A model generated the notes under the pieces. It saw nothing but the letters and a program-made list of their open reading frames with translations, had not been told where the DNA came from and did no database searches. Positions 44,771 to 55,114 of a stretch of 61,553 nt of DNA are shown in pieces. Origin of the DNA: Strigamia acuminata (taxonomy: Eukaryota > Arthropoda > Chilopoda > Geophilomorpha > Linotaeniidae); assembly GCA_949358305.1 (NCBI GenBank), contig CASHSZ010000021.1:1-61553 (forward strand), read 5' to 3'. The position numbers and the translations under genes are program-made. Positions within the stretch are counted from its first letter, which is position 1, and each line of letters starts with the position of its first letter.

Positions 44771-47700
44771 ACGTGACGTGGCACGTTGCTGTTACGTGAC
44801 GCGATAGCCAGTATTTAAGCAGGGGATTCCATCATCGTTTACACAAATGCGCATTGCAACGTGGAGGCGCATTCGAGTCCTTTTCCCAAGCGTTGAAAAA
44901 GGACAAAACTCGTATTCGATTCGAAAGCGAATCGAATACGATTTTTGTCCTTTTTCAACGCAAAATTGTATTCGATTCGCTTTCGAATCGAATACGAGTT
45001 TTGCCCTTCTTCAACGCGAAATCGTATTCGACTCGCTTTCGAGTCGAATGCGAATTTTTTCCTTCTTCAACGCGAAATCGTATTCGACTCGCTTTCGAGT
45101 CGAATGCGAATTTTGCCCTTCTTCAACGCGAAATCGTATTCGACTCGTTTTCGAGTCGAGTACGAATTTTGCCCTTCTTCAACGCGAAATCGTATTCGAC
45201 TCGTTTTCGAGTCGAATGCGAATTCGTATTCGACTCGTTTTCGAGTCGAGTACGAATTTTGCCCTTCTTCAACGCGAAATCGTATTCGACTCGTTTTCGA
45301 GTCGAATGCGAATTTTGCCCTTCTTCAACGCGAAATCGTATTCGACTCGTTTTCGAGTCGAATGCGAATTTTGCCCTTCTTCAACGCGAAATCGTATTCG
45401 ACTCGTTTTCGAGTCGAGTACGAATTTTGCCCTTCTTCAACGCGAAATCGTATTCGACTCGTTTTCGAGTCGAATGCGAATTTTGCCCTTCTTCAACGCA
45501 AAATCGTATTCGCCTCGTTTTCGAGTCGAATGCGAATTTTGCCCTTCTTCAACGCGAAATCGTATTCGACTCGTTTTCGAGTCGAATGCGAATTCGTATT
45601 CGACTCGTTTTCGAGTCGAGTACGAATTTTGCCCTTCTTCAACGCGAAATCGTATTCGACTCGTTTTCGAGTCGAATGCGAATTTTGCCCTTCTTCAACG
45701 CGAAATCGTATTCGACTCGTTTTCGAGTCGAATGCGAATTTTGCCCTTCTTCAACGCGAAATCGTATTCGACTCGTTTTCGAGTCGAATGCGAATTTTGC
45801 CCTTCTTCAACGCGAAATCGTATTCGACTCGTTTTCGAGTCGAATGCGAATTCGTATTCGACTCGTTTTCGAGTCGAGTACGAATTTTGCCCTTCTTCAA
45901 CGCGAAATCGTATTCGACTCGTTTTCGAGTCGAATGCGAATTTTGCCCTTCTTCAACGCGAAATCGTATTCGACTCGTTTTCGAGTCGAATGCGAATTTT
46001 GCCCTTCTTCAACGCGAAATCGTATTCGACTCGTTTTCGAGTCGAGTACGAATTTTGCCCTTCTTCAACGCGAAATCGTATTCGACTCGTTTTCGAGTCG
46101 AATGCGAATTTTGCCCTTCTTCAACGCAAAATCGTATTCGCCTCGTTTTCGAGTCGAATGCGAATTCGTATTCGACTCGTTTTCGAGTCGAGTACGAGAT
46201 AGTCGATGACCCGTTCCCGGACTTTGACTCGTACGACTCGTATTCGAGATGTATTCGAGATGTATTCGAATCGTATTCGAGTCGCATTCGAGATGGTCGA
46301 TGATTTCCACTCGCTCGTATACGCGTTGTATACGAGCTCGTATTTTGATCGTAATCGTAAACGAATCGTTTACAAGTCGTATACAAGTCGTATACGACGT
46401 GTATACACCTCGTATACGAACGAAGTTTGTGAAAACACAATTTCCAAATAAGACGTATGTGACTACTATGTGTTTTCATGTCGTAGTAAGTATCCGGTGG
46501 ATTTTCCAAACTTCGTTCGTATACGAGGTGTATACACGTCGTATACAACTTGTATACGACTTGTAAACGATTCGTTTACGATTACGATCAAAATACGAGC
46601 TCGTATACAACGCGTATACGAGCGAGTGGAAATCATCGACCATCTCGAATGCGACTCGAATACGATTCGAATACATCTCGAATACATCTCGAATACGAGT
46701 CGTACGAGTCAAAGTCCGGGAACGGGTCATCGACTATCTCGTATTCGACTCGAAAACGAGTCGAATACGATTTCGCGTTGAAGAAGGGCAAAATTCGCAT
46801 TCGACTCGAAAACGAGTCGAATACGATTTCGCGTTGAAGAAGGGCAAGATTCGCATTCGACTCGAAAACGAGTCGAATACGATTTCGCGTTGAAGAAGGG
46901 CAAAATTCGCATTCGACTCGAAAACGAGTCGAATACGATTTCGCGTTGAAGAAGGGCAAAATTCGTACTCGACTCGAAAACGAGTCGAATACGAATTCGC
47001 ATTCGACTCGAAAACGAGTCGAATACGATTTCGCTTTGAAGAAGGGCAAAATTCGTACTCGACTCGAAAACGAGTCGAATACGATTTCGCGTTGAAGAAG
47101 GGCAAAATTCGCATTCGACTCGAAAGCGAGTCGAATACGATTTCGCGTTGAAGAAGGGAAAAATTCGCATTCGACTCGAAAGCGAGTCGAATACGATTTC
47201 GCGTTGAAGAAGGGCAAAATTCGCATCCGACTCGAAAGCGAGTCGAATACGATTTCGCGTTGAAGAAGGGCAAAATTCGCATTCGATTCGAAAGCGAATC
47301 GCATACGATTTCGCGTTGAAAAAGGACAAAACTCGTATTCGATTCGAAAGCGAATCGCATACGATTTCGCGTTGAAAAAGGACAAATTTCGCTTGGGAAA
47401 AGGACTCGAATGCGCCTCCACGTTGCAATGCGCATTTGTGTAAACGATGATGGAATCCCCTGCTTAAATACTGGCTATCGCGTCACGTAACAGCAACGTG
47501 CCACGTCACGTAATTGCAACGTGCCGCGCTATGCCACACAATGTGCCGCCGCGATAGGCCATTGAACCCGAATGTGTGTGATGCGAAACGCGCGAGTACA
47601 CGCGCGGAGAACGCGCGGCAATGCTAGCAACAGGAGCGCAACTGCCCAAGAAATTGCTCAACAATAAAAGGCACGTGGAAGCACGTGACTGAAACAATAG

Positions 47701-48640
47701 GCACTTCAAATAAAGTTATTGTTAAAAAACGGGCTTGAAAACCAACAATTACACAATAATTAAGGGGCAAGAAATGAACTTTGCTGCAATGCAAAGTTCT
47801 CAAAATACAGAGAAATGAAAGTTACACTTGTATAAAGAATTGACAATGTTTGAAACCAATAAAAACTACAAAAACACACTTGTAAAAAACCCAAAACAAC
47901 CCCCAGAATGAATTATTTGACTCAAATTAACCCTAAAACGGTCTTGGAGGTCGTGCAGACGACAGAGTCGGATTGGAAAGTTGCTAAAACCTGACGCCAA
48001 AACTAGCAATGGGACAGCTAGTTAGAAAACAGCTTTTTCATCAATCATGAACGCTGAAAACCTCACCCAGGGGTAGAAAATGATGGAGAGAACGTTTTCG
48101 CCATCTAAAACGGTCTAAAACGGGTCTAAAATGCCTAAACCGGCGCCTGGAACGTGGCGCAGTTGTTGGGTCAAATATTGTCAAAAATCAGTGGAAATTT
48201 GTCAAATACTGGCAAAAATCTGCTGAAATTTGTCAAAAATTGCCAAATTTTGGCGCAAGTTACGTGAGGTTTGCGCGCATCCAACTATGACGAAAAATCC
48301 ACGCGTGTGCACGCGCGATTTACTGGCGCGTTGGAAGCGTTAAAATAAATTTTTCCAATATCTAACACAATTTGCACCAAATTATGGCAATTTTTGACAA
48401 ATTTACATGGATTTTTGCCAGTATTTGACAAATTTCCACGGATTTTTGACAATATTTGACACATTCAAGACAAATTTCAGACAGATTTCAATTAATTTTA
48501 GAAAATGTTTGAGAAATATCAGCAAATGTTTGAGGATTGAGGAAATCTGCTGAAATTTGTCAAATATAGACAAAAATCTGCTGAAATTTGTAAAAAATTG
48601 CCCAAATTCGGTGCAAGTTTTGCAAGTTTGCAAACAGCAA
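43620..48640. repeat. Giant palindrome of copy 2
   Basis: Its single centre lies near 46470 in a ~75-bp spacer (about 46431-46507). The left arm has about 1.3 kb of 56-bp satellite (44902-46198) and the right about 0.66 kb (46737-47395). The outer parts are the last array unit and its inverse (47400-48640). Confidence 0.85.
44902..46198. repeat. 56-bp palindromic satellite, left block of copy 2
   Basis: Same unit as 24225-24895, with about 11 more units. It includes an internal higher-order duplication in which the junction tcgaatgcgaattcgtattcgactcg recurs. Three overlapping ORFs of about 450 codons, one per plus-strand frame, are by-products of the repeat. Confidence 0.9.
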
Positions 48641-50090
48641 CAAGAATGATGTATTTAATAATTGTTTTTGCATTAGATATGTGTTTAATTCGTTTTACCT
48701 CGGTTTGTACGGTTCTTGCGCGTAGTGCGCACGTTCAACACGCGGCCACGCGCGTACATCGCGCGTGTTGCGAGCAGGACGCAACAAAAGTTTGAGAGAC
48801 TCGCATTTTACCAAGTCCCCAACTTATTTTACAGTTTTAGTTTAGCTTACCAACTCGCTTGGTAATTTCTGGATCCTGTTTAAGTGTTTCGTCGGGTTTT
48901 GAGCCCATAAACCCGTCTTTTTCCTTGGTAAGCGATTGCGTCGTCTGCTCAGAGCAACTGGCTTTAAGCGGAGATCGCTTACACGAGTCTGGAATGAGCG
49001 CTTATCACCGCATTCGGCTCCAGTCTTCGTTTCTCGTTGAAAGTTAGCTTGTTGATTCGGGTTTTGGGCGACATTGACTAAAAAGACCTCGGGGAATCGT
49101 TCCCACCACTCGGTTTAGTCGTTTTCGAGACCCACGACCTCGAAAACGAAGTTAGAAGTGGCTCAAGGCCACTAGCGTGTCTGGCAGATAGCCATTTTGG
49201 TGATTTACGGGCGTCGGGCCCTTGTTCTTTGTTTCCCGTCTTTGCTCCTTTGTTTTTATTTGGTATTCAAGGTTCCTAAGCCTACAGTAGATTGGGATTA
49301 AATTCCCATGAAGATTTATTAAGTATTCATTGGTAAAAACGAATATTTCCGCCGGCGCGTTTCTCTCATAGGTTTCGGTTCGCTCGAATCTCATTTTCGA
49401 GCGACCCAGCGAATGCGCCAAGTTACAGGCGCCAGCTTAGCAGTTTTAGACTCGTTTTCGACCGTTCTAGTGTCAAAAAACGCGTAGAGCACGTTTTGCG
49501 ACCTTTGGAAGGGCTTTTCCGACACCTAAGTGGTCGGAAAAGTGCTCTTCTGAGTTAAGACTCCTTTTGGCATTTTAGCGTCAGCATAAGAAATTCCTCA
49601 AACTTTTATTGAAATCTCTCAAAAATTTCTAAAATTAATTGAAATTTGTCTGAAAATTGTCAAATATTGGCAAAAATCTGCAGAAATTTGTCAAATACGC
49701 GATCGCATTGCGACAGAAAGTCGTTTACGACTCCAATACGCACCCGTGCGTGTTTGTATCGCAACACGAAACTCAAACGCGCCACCGCGTTGCAAGACAA
49801 CCAAATTTACAAACGCAAACGCGCATTTGAGACAAAAACGAGTTTATTTTATTCACTCTCGCTTGATCCCCCTTCATCGCGCCTCGTTGCTCCTGTGAAA
49901 AAAATATATGAGAATGCACAGAAATGAACCTTCCAATACTTAAATGAAAATTGGCAACCTTGACACAAAACAGTCTATCGACACTCCCAACACCACCCCG
50001 GACATTTTTCGGAAGAGTATGGTCCACCCGGAATTCCCAGAATAGTCACCCCCGAAATGCGGATTTCGCGGAAGCCAATCCGCGAAAAGG
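48641..50090. other. Tail of the giant element, copy 2
   Basis: Near-identical to 27881-29336 and ending at TTAA 50091-50094. No gene is supported. Confidence 0.5.
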
Positions 50091-50094
50091 TTAA

Positions 50095-50720
50095 AGTCTT
50101 TGTAGTTTTACTGCCCTTCATGCTTTTTGATGTGTTCAACACGTCACTGTAAGACGGCTTCGTAATTTCGCTCGCCTGCGTTACGCATTCACTCGAGTTA
50201 GAATTAGATAAAACGCTATTGTTAACAATATCAACATTTTCAGTAACACTTAATTGGTTAGTAACCGGATTACTTATGTCAGGTGCTTCCGCATGCGTCG
50301 GAATTGCACTTGCATTTACAGAAGGAACCGCAATCTGACAAGAACTCTTGTACATTCTATCCGACTGACGCATGGCTGTCAGTATTGGTTCCGTAATCCG
50401 TTGTTTGAAAATGACCATTTTCCCTTCACCAACTCGGGTTATATACCCAGCCTCATCAGTGCGACCGAGGGAAATCAAATTTTTAGTAAAATTTGGTGCG
50501 TAAAACACATTCTTTAATATGAATGGGTGCCCTTGAGATTTATCCCTTGATTCGAGCTTTATATCTCCTACCCCATCAATTTTGGATGAACCCTCACCCA
50601 ATCGCACTGAATAATTCGAAAGAGGCTTATAATTCACAAAACCATGTTTAGTGAAGGTAAAATGGTCCGTGGCACCAGTGTCCACGTACCACGCCATGTC
50701 TTGCACCCAGATGATGTTAC
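50095..50720 (-). pseudogene. Copia-1 protease region
   Basis: Copia aspartic protease with the active-site block WYVDTGATDHFTF, a following FILKNVFYAPNFTKNLISLGR block typical of copia protease/pre-integrase, and a Ser/Thr-rich connector. Protease would cleave Gag-Pol. Downstream the frame runs into the giant TTAA element at 50091; the integrase that should follow is at 16999. Upstream, a frameshift near 50705-50720 separates it from Gag. Confidence 0.9.
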
Positions 50721-50789
50721 AAATGAAGACACGGTTGTCGTTGATTGTCCAATAGTCTGCTGAAGGGATGTGTAGAATCCTTCCAGTTC

Positions 50790-51643
50790 CTCAGAAGAGC
50801 TCAGGTTAGCTTTCCTTCCCCGTGCACGGCCACGGCCTTTGCCGCGCCCACGAGACTGAGAAATGTTCGATGCAGATTTGGTCGGCACAATCGTAAAGCC
50901 CTGTTTCGATGAAGGGCAATCGCGTGAAAAGTGTCCTTTTCAGCCGCAGTTGTAGCAAACAATTCCTTTTTGCTGTGACCGTTGTGGGTTCGTCGCATAA
51001 GCTCCAGTTGCAGATGCAGTCGCATCCCCGGCGCAGTCCCACCATGGGTCCTGTTATACTCAGCAAGGAGCCTTTCTTTGACTTTCGCGACCGTGAAGTC
51101 GGCTTTGTCCCAGTGGTACACGATGGATTTTAGAGCCTCGTATTCAGGCCCGAGGAAATCCAAATATTGGAACGCGATTTCCTTTTCCGTTAAAGTAATA
51201 TCCACGTCCTTTAACTCTATCGCCTTCCTGTCCACCCTAGAGGTGAACACGACCATGTCGTCCCCTGGAAGCATTTGGAGCTGTAAAAACTCCCGGCGTA
51301 GCCTGGCTTGTCGCGCCATCGTGGTCGGCTGGTACGCCGTTTTTAACGCGTCCCACGCTCCCTTTGCTGTTTTATGTGCAACAGCAACTCCTTTTTGCGC
51401 TTCTGTGCAGCCGAGACAAATGGAGGAACGTGCACGGGATTCACGCGCCTGGAAATCGCGTTTCTCCTTCGGAGAGGCCGTTACGGCCAATGCTGGCTCA
51501 GTTCCAACAACGTGGCTCCAGACTCCTTGGTGCTCTAAATAGAGCTGCATATCTACTGCCCATGAGTCATAATTGTTGCCATCAAGTTTGCGAATGTTTA
51601 CATTGAATGGCTTGGAAAAATCTTCCATATTTTCACTAGCCAT
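50790..51643 (-). pseudogene. Copia-1 Gag, broken
   Basis: The copia-type Gag start is taken at the ATG of MASENMEDF (51643), not at the upstream codon of the longer ORF. It contains an LDGNNYDSWAVDMQLYL block, the AKGAWDALKTAY block and a FTSRVDRKAIEL helix typical of the UBN2/gag_pre family. A frameshift around 51000-51040 separates it from the CCHC zinc knuckle (CYNCG...GHFSRDC, about 50957-50916), which itself has a TGA stop at 50942-50940. A basic RGRGKGRGRARGR tail follows. Gag would form the particle; this copy cannot. Confidence 0.88.
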
Positions 51644-52760
51644 GATGCGATGCGGAGCACAATACACAAAATCACTTAGAATCACAACACTTGCAAAATA
51701 TAACACTTAACCCACCAAAAATTAGGCGAAAAATAATGCAATTCCACCCGGGGTACAGCTCAATAAGTGAGCACAACTTCTCCGACTAGTCGCTACAAGG
51801 ACCTCCGACCGACACACCTGGGGTCGCGGGAAAATCCCCTTGCTTCGAGCAAGCCTAGCCGAAAATAAGACGACACTAGGCGAATGCCTAAAGGGTGCCG
51901 AATATATTAAAGGGCCCAAACAAAACCTTAATAATATTCACAAATAATTTCGAACCCAAATATATACACTAAAATGATGTGAAGATGGCAAGTTGTGATG
52001 TTTTCAGTGCTGGAAATCGTTGGCTTTCACTTGTGCACCTGGCACAAGGCTTAACCGGTCCCAGCGATGCGCAGATACACTTCACGTGCAAATCCGCGAT
52101 GCGTTTCGGCTCGTCGCACGAAACGCGTCCAAAAATGGAAAATATCGGTCAAAACTGACCCGTACCGATGCTCTGCTCGTTGTACGAACGTCGTACGTTC
52201 GTATCCTGCTCGATATTGGCGAGCGACGTCGCCAAAATGTTGCGGAAATCAATCCCGATCGCCGCCGACGAAAATCGCTTCGTTTTCGCCGAAATCTTAT
52301 TCAAATCGTCCCGAAACCAGTCCCAATCAATTCCTTGGGTCCTCTTATGGTTCCTCGTCGTTAATTCCAGCGTCGGGATCCACACGTTGACTCGATGACA
52401 GCCCGAATCCGTCCTCAAACACAAGCCGCACTGGGCGCCGCCATTTTGAAATGACGTGTCATCGTACGGATGAAAACAAGAAAAATGGCTTATTATACGC
52501 CGAAATAAATGCAAAAAGTACTTCACTGTGTTCCTGCTGTTTATACAGCTGATTCTACGGTGATTCAACACCGTTTGTGGTCGAAATTCGTCCGAAACGA
52601 TCAATCCTGCTTCGGGTCGCAATTCGCGGACTTCACTGCTCGGCGACGTGCGGGAAACGTTTCGTATCGCCCGCCCCTCGTTTTCCGTGCGTCGTGGCCG
52701 CTCCAGACGTGGAAAATCGCCGAGAAAGTATGAATTTCGACAGGAACTCACCCACGCAAA
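51644..52760 (-). other. Copia-1 5' leader
   Basis: About 1.1 kb lies between PBS and gag, long for a copia leader. It contains a 200-codon minus-strand ORF (52149-52751) without any domain I recognise. Probably untranslated leader; no other feature seen. Confidence 0.5.
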
Positions 52761-52776
52761 CCACCCTCTGCTACCA
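52761..52776 (-). promoter_or_regulatory. Copia-1 primer binding site: 3' end of initiator tRNA-Met
   Basis: On the minus strand, two bases after the LTR, the sequence reads TGGTAGCAGAGGGTGG. This is complementary to the 3' terminal CTCTGCTACCA of eukaryotic initiator tRNA-Met (from memory), the canonical full-length tRNA primer arrangement. Copia-2 uses a different part of the same tRNA. Confidence 0.8.
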
Positions 52777-53339
52777 CTTGTAGGCCATTAAATCAATAAA
52801 GTGAGTCCAATCCTGATTTTAGTCTTTTGCATTACAAGCACAAATTGTGCCGCCATCTTTATTGCAGTGGAAAAACATAACATGTGGTTTGAGGTTATTT
52901 GACCTCACAAACTATAGGGAGAACAAATCAATACTTCATTTGGTTGATTTGTCCTGTACACTATTAAAATATAAACACAACTTACAAGGGGAGGGCACCA
53001 ATAAGCTATCACAGATTGTTGTAATATTAAACAAGAAGGATTGTTATATCATGCTGAATGAGACCCTAAAATAATTTCATTCCATAAACAGCCAACAATG
53101 CAAACAATGAGCTGAAAGTTGGCACTATTTTGTCTGTGTATACATCAAATCTGAGCAATCAGGCCTAGTGTATGAATACTGTAAACAACAGTTGCTAGGT
53201 AAAAAATAGTTCCAAGATCCAAGTTCAATTTTATCATTTGAGATTCAATGATGTCATTTTCTCTTTTGATATCACATGACATATGACATCAGAACTTTGT
53301 TCAACAACATGACTGTCTTCATGAAGACAATAATAGTTT

Positions 53340-53411
53340 GTAGTGGTGGTCCAGTGGTTAAGGCAATGGACTAGCTATCTTTCCACACAGGTTCAAATCC
53401 TGTTGTGTGTG
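53340..53411 (+). repeat. tRNA-Ser-like SINE head, left arm
   Basis: Contains a box A (tggtccagtgg) and box B (ggttcaaatcc) at tRNA spacing, and a gtagtggtgg start resembling tRNA-Ser. The acceptor 3' side and long variable arm are not intact, so this is a tRNA-derived pol III promoter of a SINE rather than a tRNA gene. Confidence 0.7.
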
Positions 53412-53584
53412 AAAATTTTTACATTCATTTTTTGTTAAATTTTAGCAGTTATTTTAATGTTTGTAATTTTATATTTGTTAAAAAATTAAAATTAATCAAA
53501 TTAAAATTTTCTGAAAACAAATATAAAATTACAAACATTAAAATAACTGCTAAAATTTAACAAAAATAAATGTAAAAATTTTCA

Positions 53585-53655
53585 CATTCAACAGGATTTG
53601 AACCTGTGTGGAAAGATACCTAGTCCATTGCTTTAACCACTGGACCACCACTACA
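53585..53655 (-). repeat. tRNA-Ser-like SINE head, right arm
   Basis: Inverse copy of 53340-53411 with a few substitutions: box A complement at about 53638-53648, box B complement at about 53594-53604. The two heads point toward each other. Confidence 0.7.
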
Positions 53656-54160
53656 AACTATTATTGTCTTCATGAAGACAGTCATGTTGTTGAACAAAGT
53701 TCTGATGTCATATGTCATGTGATATCAAAAGAGGAAATGACATCATTGAATCTCAAATGATAAAATTGAACTTAGATCTTGGAACTATTTTTTACCTAGC
53801 AACTGTTGTTTACAGTATTCATACACTAGGCCTGATTGCTCAGATTTGATGTATACACAGACAAAATAGTGCCAACTTTCAGCTCATTGTTTGCATTGTT
53901 GGCTGTTTATGGAATGAAATTATTTTAGGGTCTTATTCAGCATGATATAACAATCCTTCTTGTTTAATATTACAACAATCTGTGATAGCTTATTGGTGCC
54001 CTCCCCTTGTTAGAACAGAACAAATTCCTATAATACACAATGCTCATTTGAGCAGACGACGATTAAATAAGTCATTATATGGAGGGAAATCAGTTGTGGT
54101 ACATACACACGCAATTTATAAAAACAATAGCAACTGATTTACAATTCCGGGACATGATAC

Positions 54161-54344
54161 AATAAACATATACAAAAAAATTCATACATCCTGTTTATAA
54201 TGAACTTGATTTTATAAAATAGACTGTACAAAGAAATACAAAGCGCAATCCATGTGAAGACAACAAAACGACATATTTGATGTGTAAAAATGTTTGTGTA
54301 CAAAACAATTTATTTAGAAGCATTAACTGCAGGTATGCTAGGCA
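54161..54344 (+). repeat. Right copy of duplicated gene A segment
   Basis: Repeats 2797-2985 (intron end, exon, 12 bases of intron), then continues into gene A intron sequence (atggacac). The junction with the truncated LTR shares a few bases (aat), as in microhomology joining. Confidence 0.85.
54223..54332 (+). CDS. DEG/ENaC gene A, exon 9 equivalent (right copy)
   Basis: Same 110-nt exon as 2864-2973, with intact acceptor (ataaaatag) and donor (gtatgc). It is 125 bp from the last exon, the spacing expected of the original gene (gene B intron 9 is 98 bp). Splicing 2791 to 54223 gives the normal frame through a 51.4-kb intron that would remove all transposons and the left exon copy. Confidence 0.75.
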
Positions 54345-54457
54345 ATGGACACATTTTATTTTATTCACATCTCAGTGCTTGTTTCACATTTATTTTTATT
54401 TATTGTCACATTTTATTGTCATCTATTTGTGAATTACTTGTTATAATCGCTTTTCAG

Positions 54458-54836
54458 ATTACCTTATATGACAGCATCAAATTTATCAGATTGCAACACT
54501 ACAAAAGATGTTACTACCACTCATCTGATGTACTTCAATAACTACGCTTCGAATCAAGAACAGTGCAAATGTAAACGACCTTGCGAAAATAAGTTTTACC
54601 AAACTATTGTGCATGGGAGTAAGTTACCAGTCAATTTTTACACGTTTGCGACTTTTCAATTAGTTGATAGTTTGATCGAGACCATAGAAGAGAAACAGAA
54701 ATATCCAATGTCTCAATTCTTAAGCGATATCGGCAGCATTCTAGGATTAGGTTTGGGAATGTCAATACTATCTTTCTACATTTGCATTCTAAACAGTTTG
54801 AATTGGTTCAGAGTCTGCTTGAGTAATCGTGTGTAA
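54458..54836 (+). CDS. DEG/ENaC gene A, last exon with pore-forming TM2
   Basis: The acceptor tcgcttttcag is followed by codon completion from exon 9 and the final 126 residues to a TAA stop. It carries an NQEQCKCKRPCEN Cys-rich block (end of the extracellular domain), an ETIEEKQKYPMSQ pre-TM2 segment and the TM2/selectivity region LSDIGSILGLGLGMSILSFY, in which GMS matches the family G/S-x-S filter. A short cytosolic tail follows. DEG/ENaC subunits form trimeric sodium channels in the plasma membrane. The frame is intact and close to gene B exon 10, so the gene was functional recently or still is; the 5' part is outside the window. Confidence 0.85.
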
Positions 54837-55114
54837 TTTGTGGGATTGTTTAAAACACCGCACAACTCATTTTCAACATTCATCCTGCTGTCAATAATCG
54901 AATTTGCAATCGCAAATCATCACAAAAAATTCTTTTGTGATAAGTCAAATGCCTTTTGTAAACAGCACATCTCATGGCATCTGCAGCAGGGGCCACAATT
55001 ATACTAGAAGTAGGAATTAGTGGGTAGAACCTTAACCAGTGTGGTATTTCTACGTGTAACATATATAAAGCCGGCACAACGTCGATCAGCACATATTGAA
55101 ATTGTTTATGGCTT
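54837..55114 (+). other. 3' flank of gene A
   Basis: No ORF of note on the plus strand. A ~100-bp stretch (ttttgtgataagtcaaatgcc..., about 54930-55000) recurs after the pseudogene exon at about 55555-55620, so the last exon and its 3' flank were duplicated in tandem. Confidence 0.5.

Larger units (their letters stand above)
29391..50090. mobile_element. Giant TTAA-flanked palindromic element, copy 2 (20.7 kb)
   Basis: Same head, array, palindrome and tail as copy 1, in the same orientation, offset by 12,387 bp at the start. It begins CCTTATGGCG after TTAA (29387-29390) and ends GCGAAAAGG before TTAA (50091-50094), which rejoins Copia-1. The length difference is explained by five more 1,658-bp units, a longer left satellite block and a single rather than double palindrome centre. 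The copies differ by only a few substitutions elsewhere. Confidence 0.7.
52985..54009. mobile_element. 1,025-bp foldback with a SINE-like tRNA head in each arm
   Basis: It starts CAAGGGGAGGGCACCAATAA and ends with the exact inverse, flanked by the 3-bp target TTA (52982-52984 and 54010-54012). The whole element is an inverted repeat with its centre near 53497 and arms of about 500 bp. Comparison with the uninterrupted LTR at 3181-3220 shows the empty site acaactta/gaacag. The 3-bp TTA fits PIF/Harbinger-type insertion (TWA), but the termini alone do not prove it. No transposase. Confidence 0.85.
2986..54163 (-). mobile_element. Copia-1: Ty1/copia LTR retrotransposon, broken and multiply invaded
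   Basis: On the minus strand the order is 5' LTR (54163-52779), PBS, gag, protease, integrase, RT, RNase H, PPT, 3' LTR (3452-2986): the Ty1/copia order. Its own sequence is about 6.7 kb; the rest is later insertions at 6044-16386, 17004-50090 and 52985-54009. It is dead: the gag zinc knuckle has a stop, there are frameshifts in gag, before protease and before RNase H, and the gene is split at two places. No 5-bp target duplication is seen; instead the outer part of the 5' LTR is missing and a duplicated gene A segment follows it. Confidence 0.9.
52779..54163 (-). repeat. Copia-1 5' LTR, truncated and interrupted
   Basis: About 360 bp match the 3' LTR from TGTAGGCC to acatgatacaat. The outer ~110 bp (the start of U3 in element orientation) are missing, replaced by the duplicated gene A segment. 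A 1,025-bp foldback (52985-54009) interrupts it. Confidence 0.85.

Noticed and set aside
17004-50090. Maverick/Polinton, Helitron or viral integration
   Set aside because: No DNA polymerase, integrase, ATPase, Rep/helicase or capsid block seen in any frame; flanks are TTAA rather than the 5-6 bp or AT target expected.
52149-52751. 200-codon ORF in the Copia-1 leader
   Set aside because: No known retroelement protein precedes copia Gag and no motif is visible; treated as leader.
53340-53411. tRNA-Ser gene
   Set aside because: Box A and box B are present but the acceptor stem 3' side and the class II variable arm are missing; the copy is embedded in a mobile foldback.
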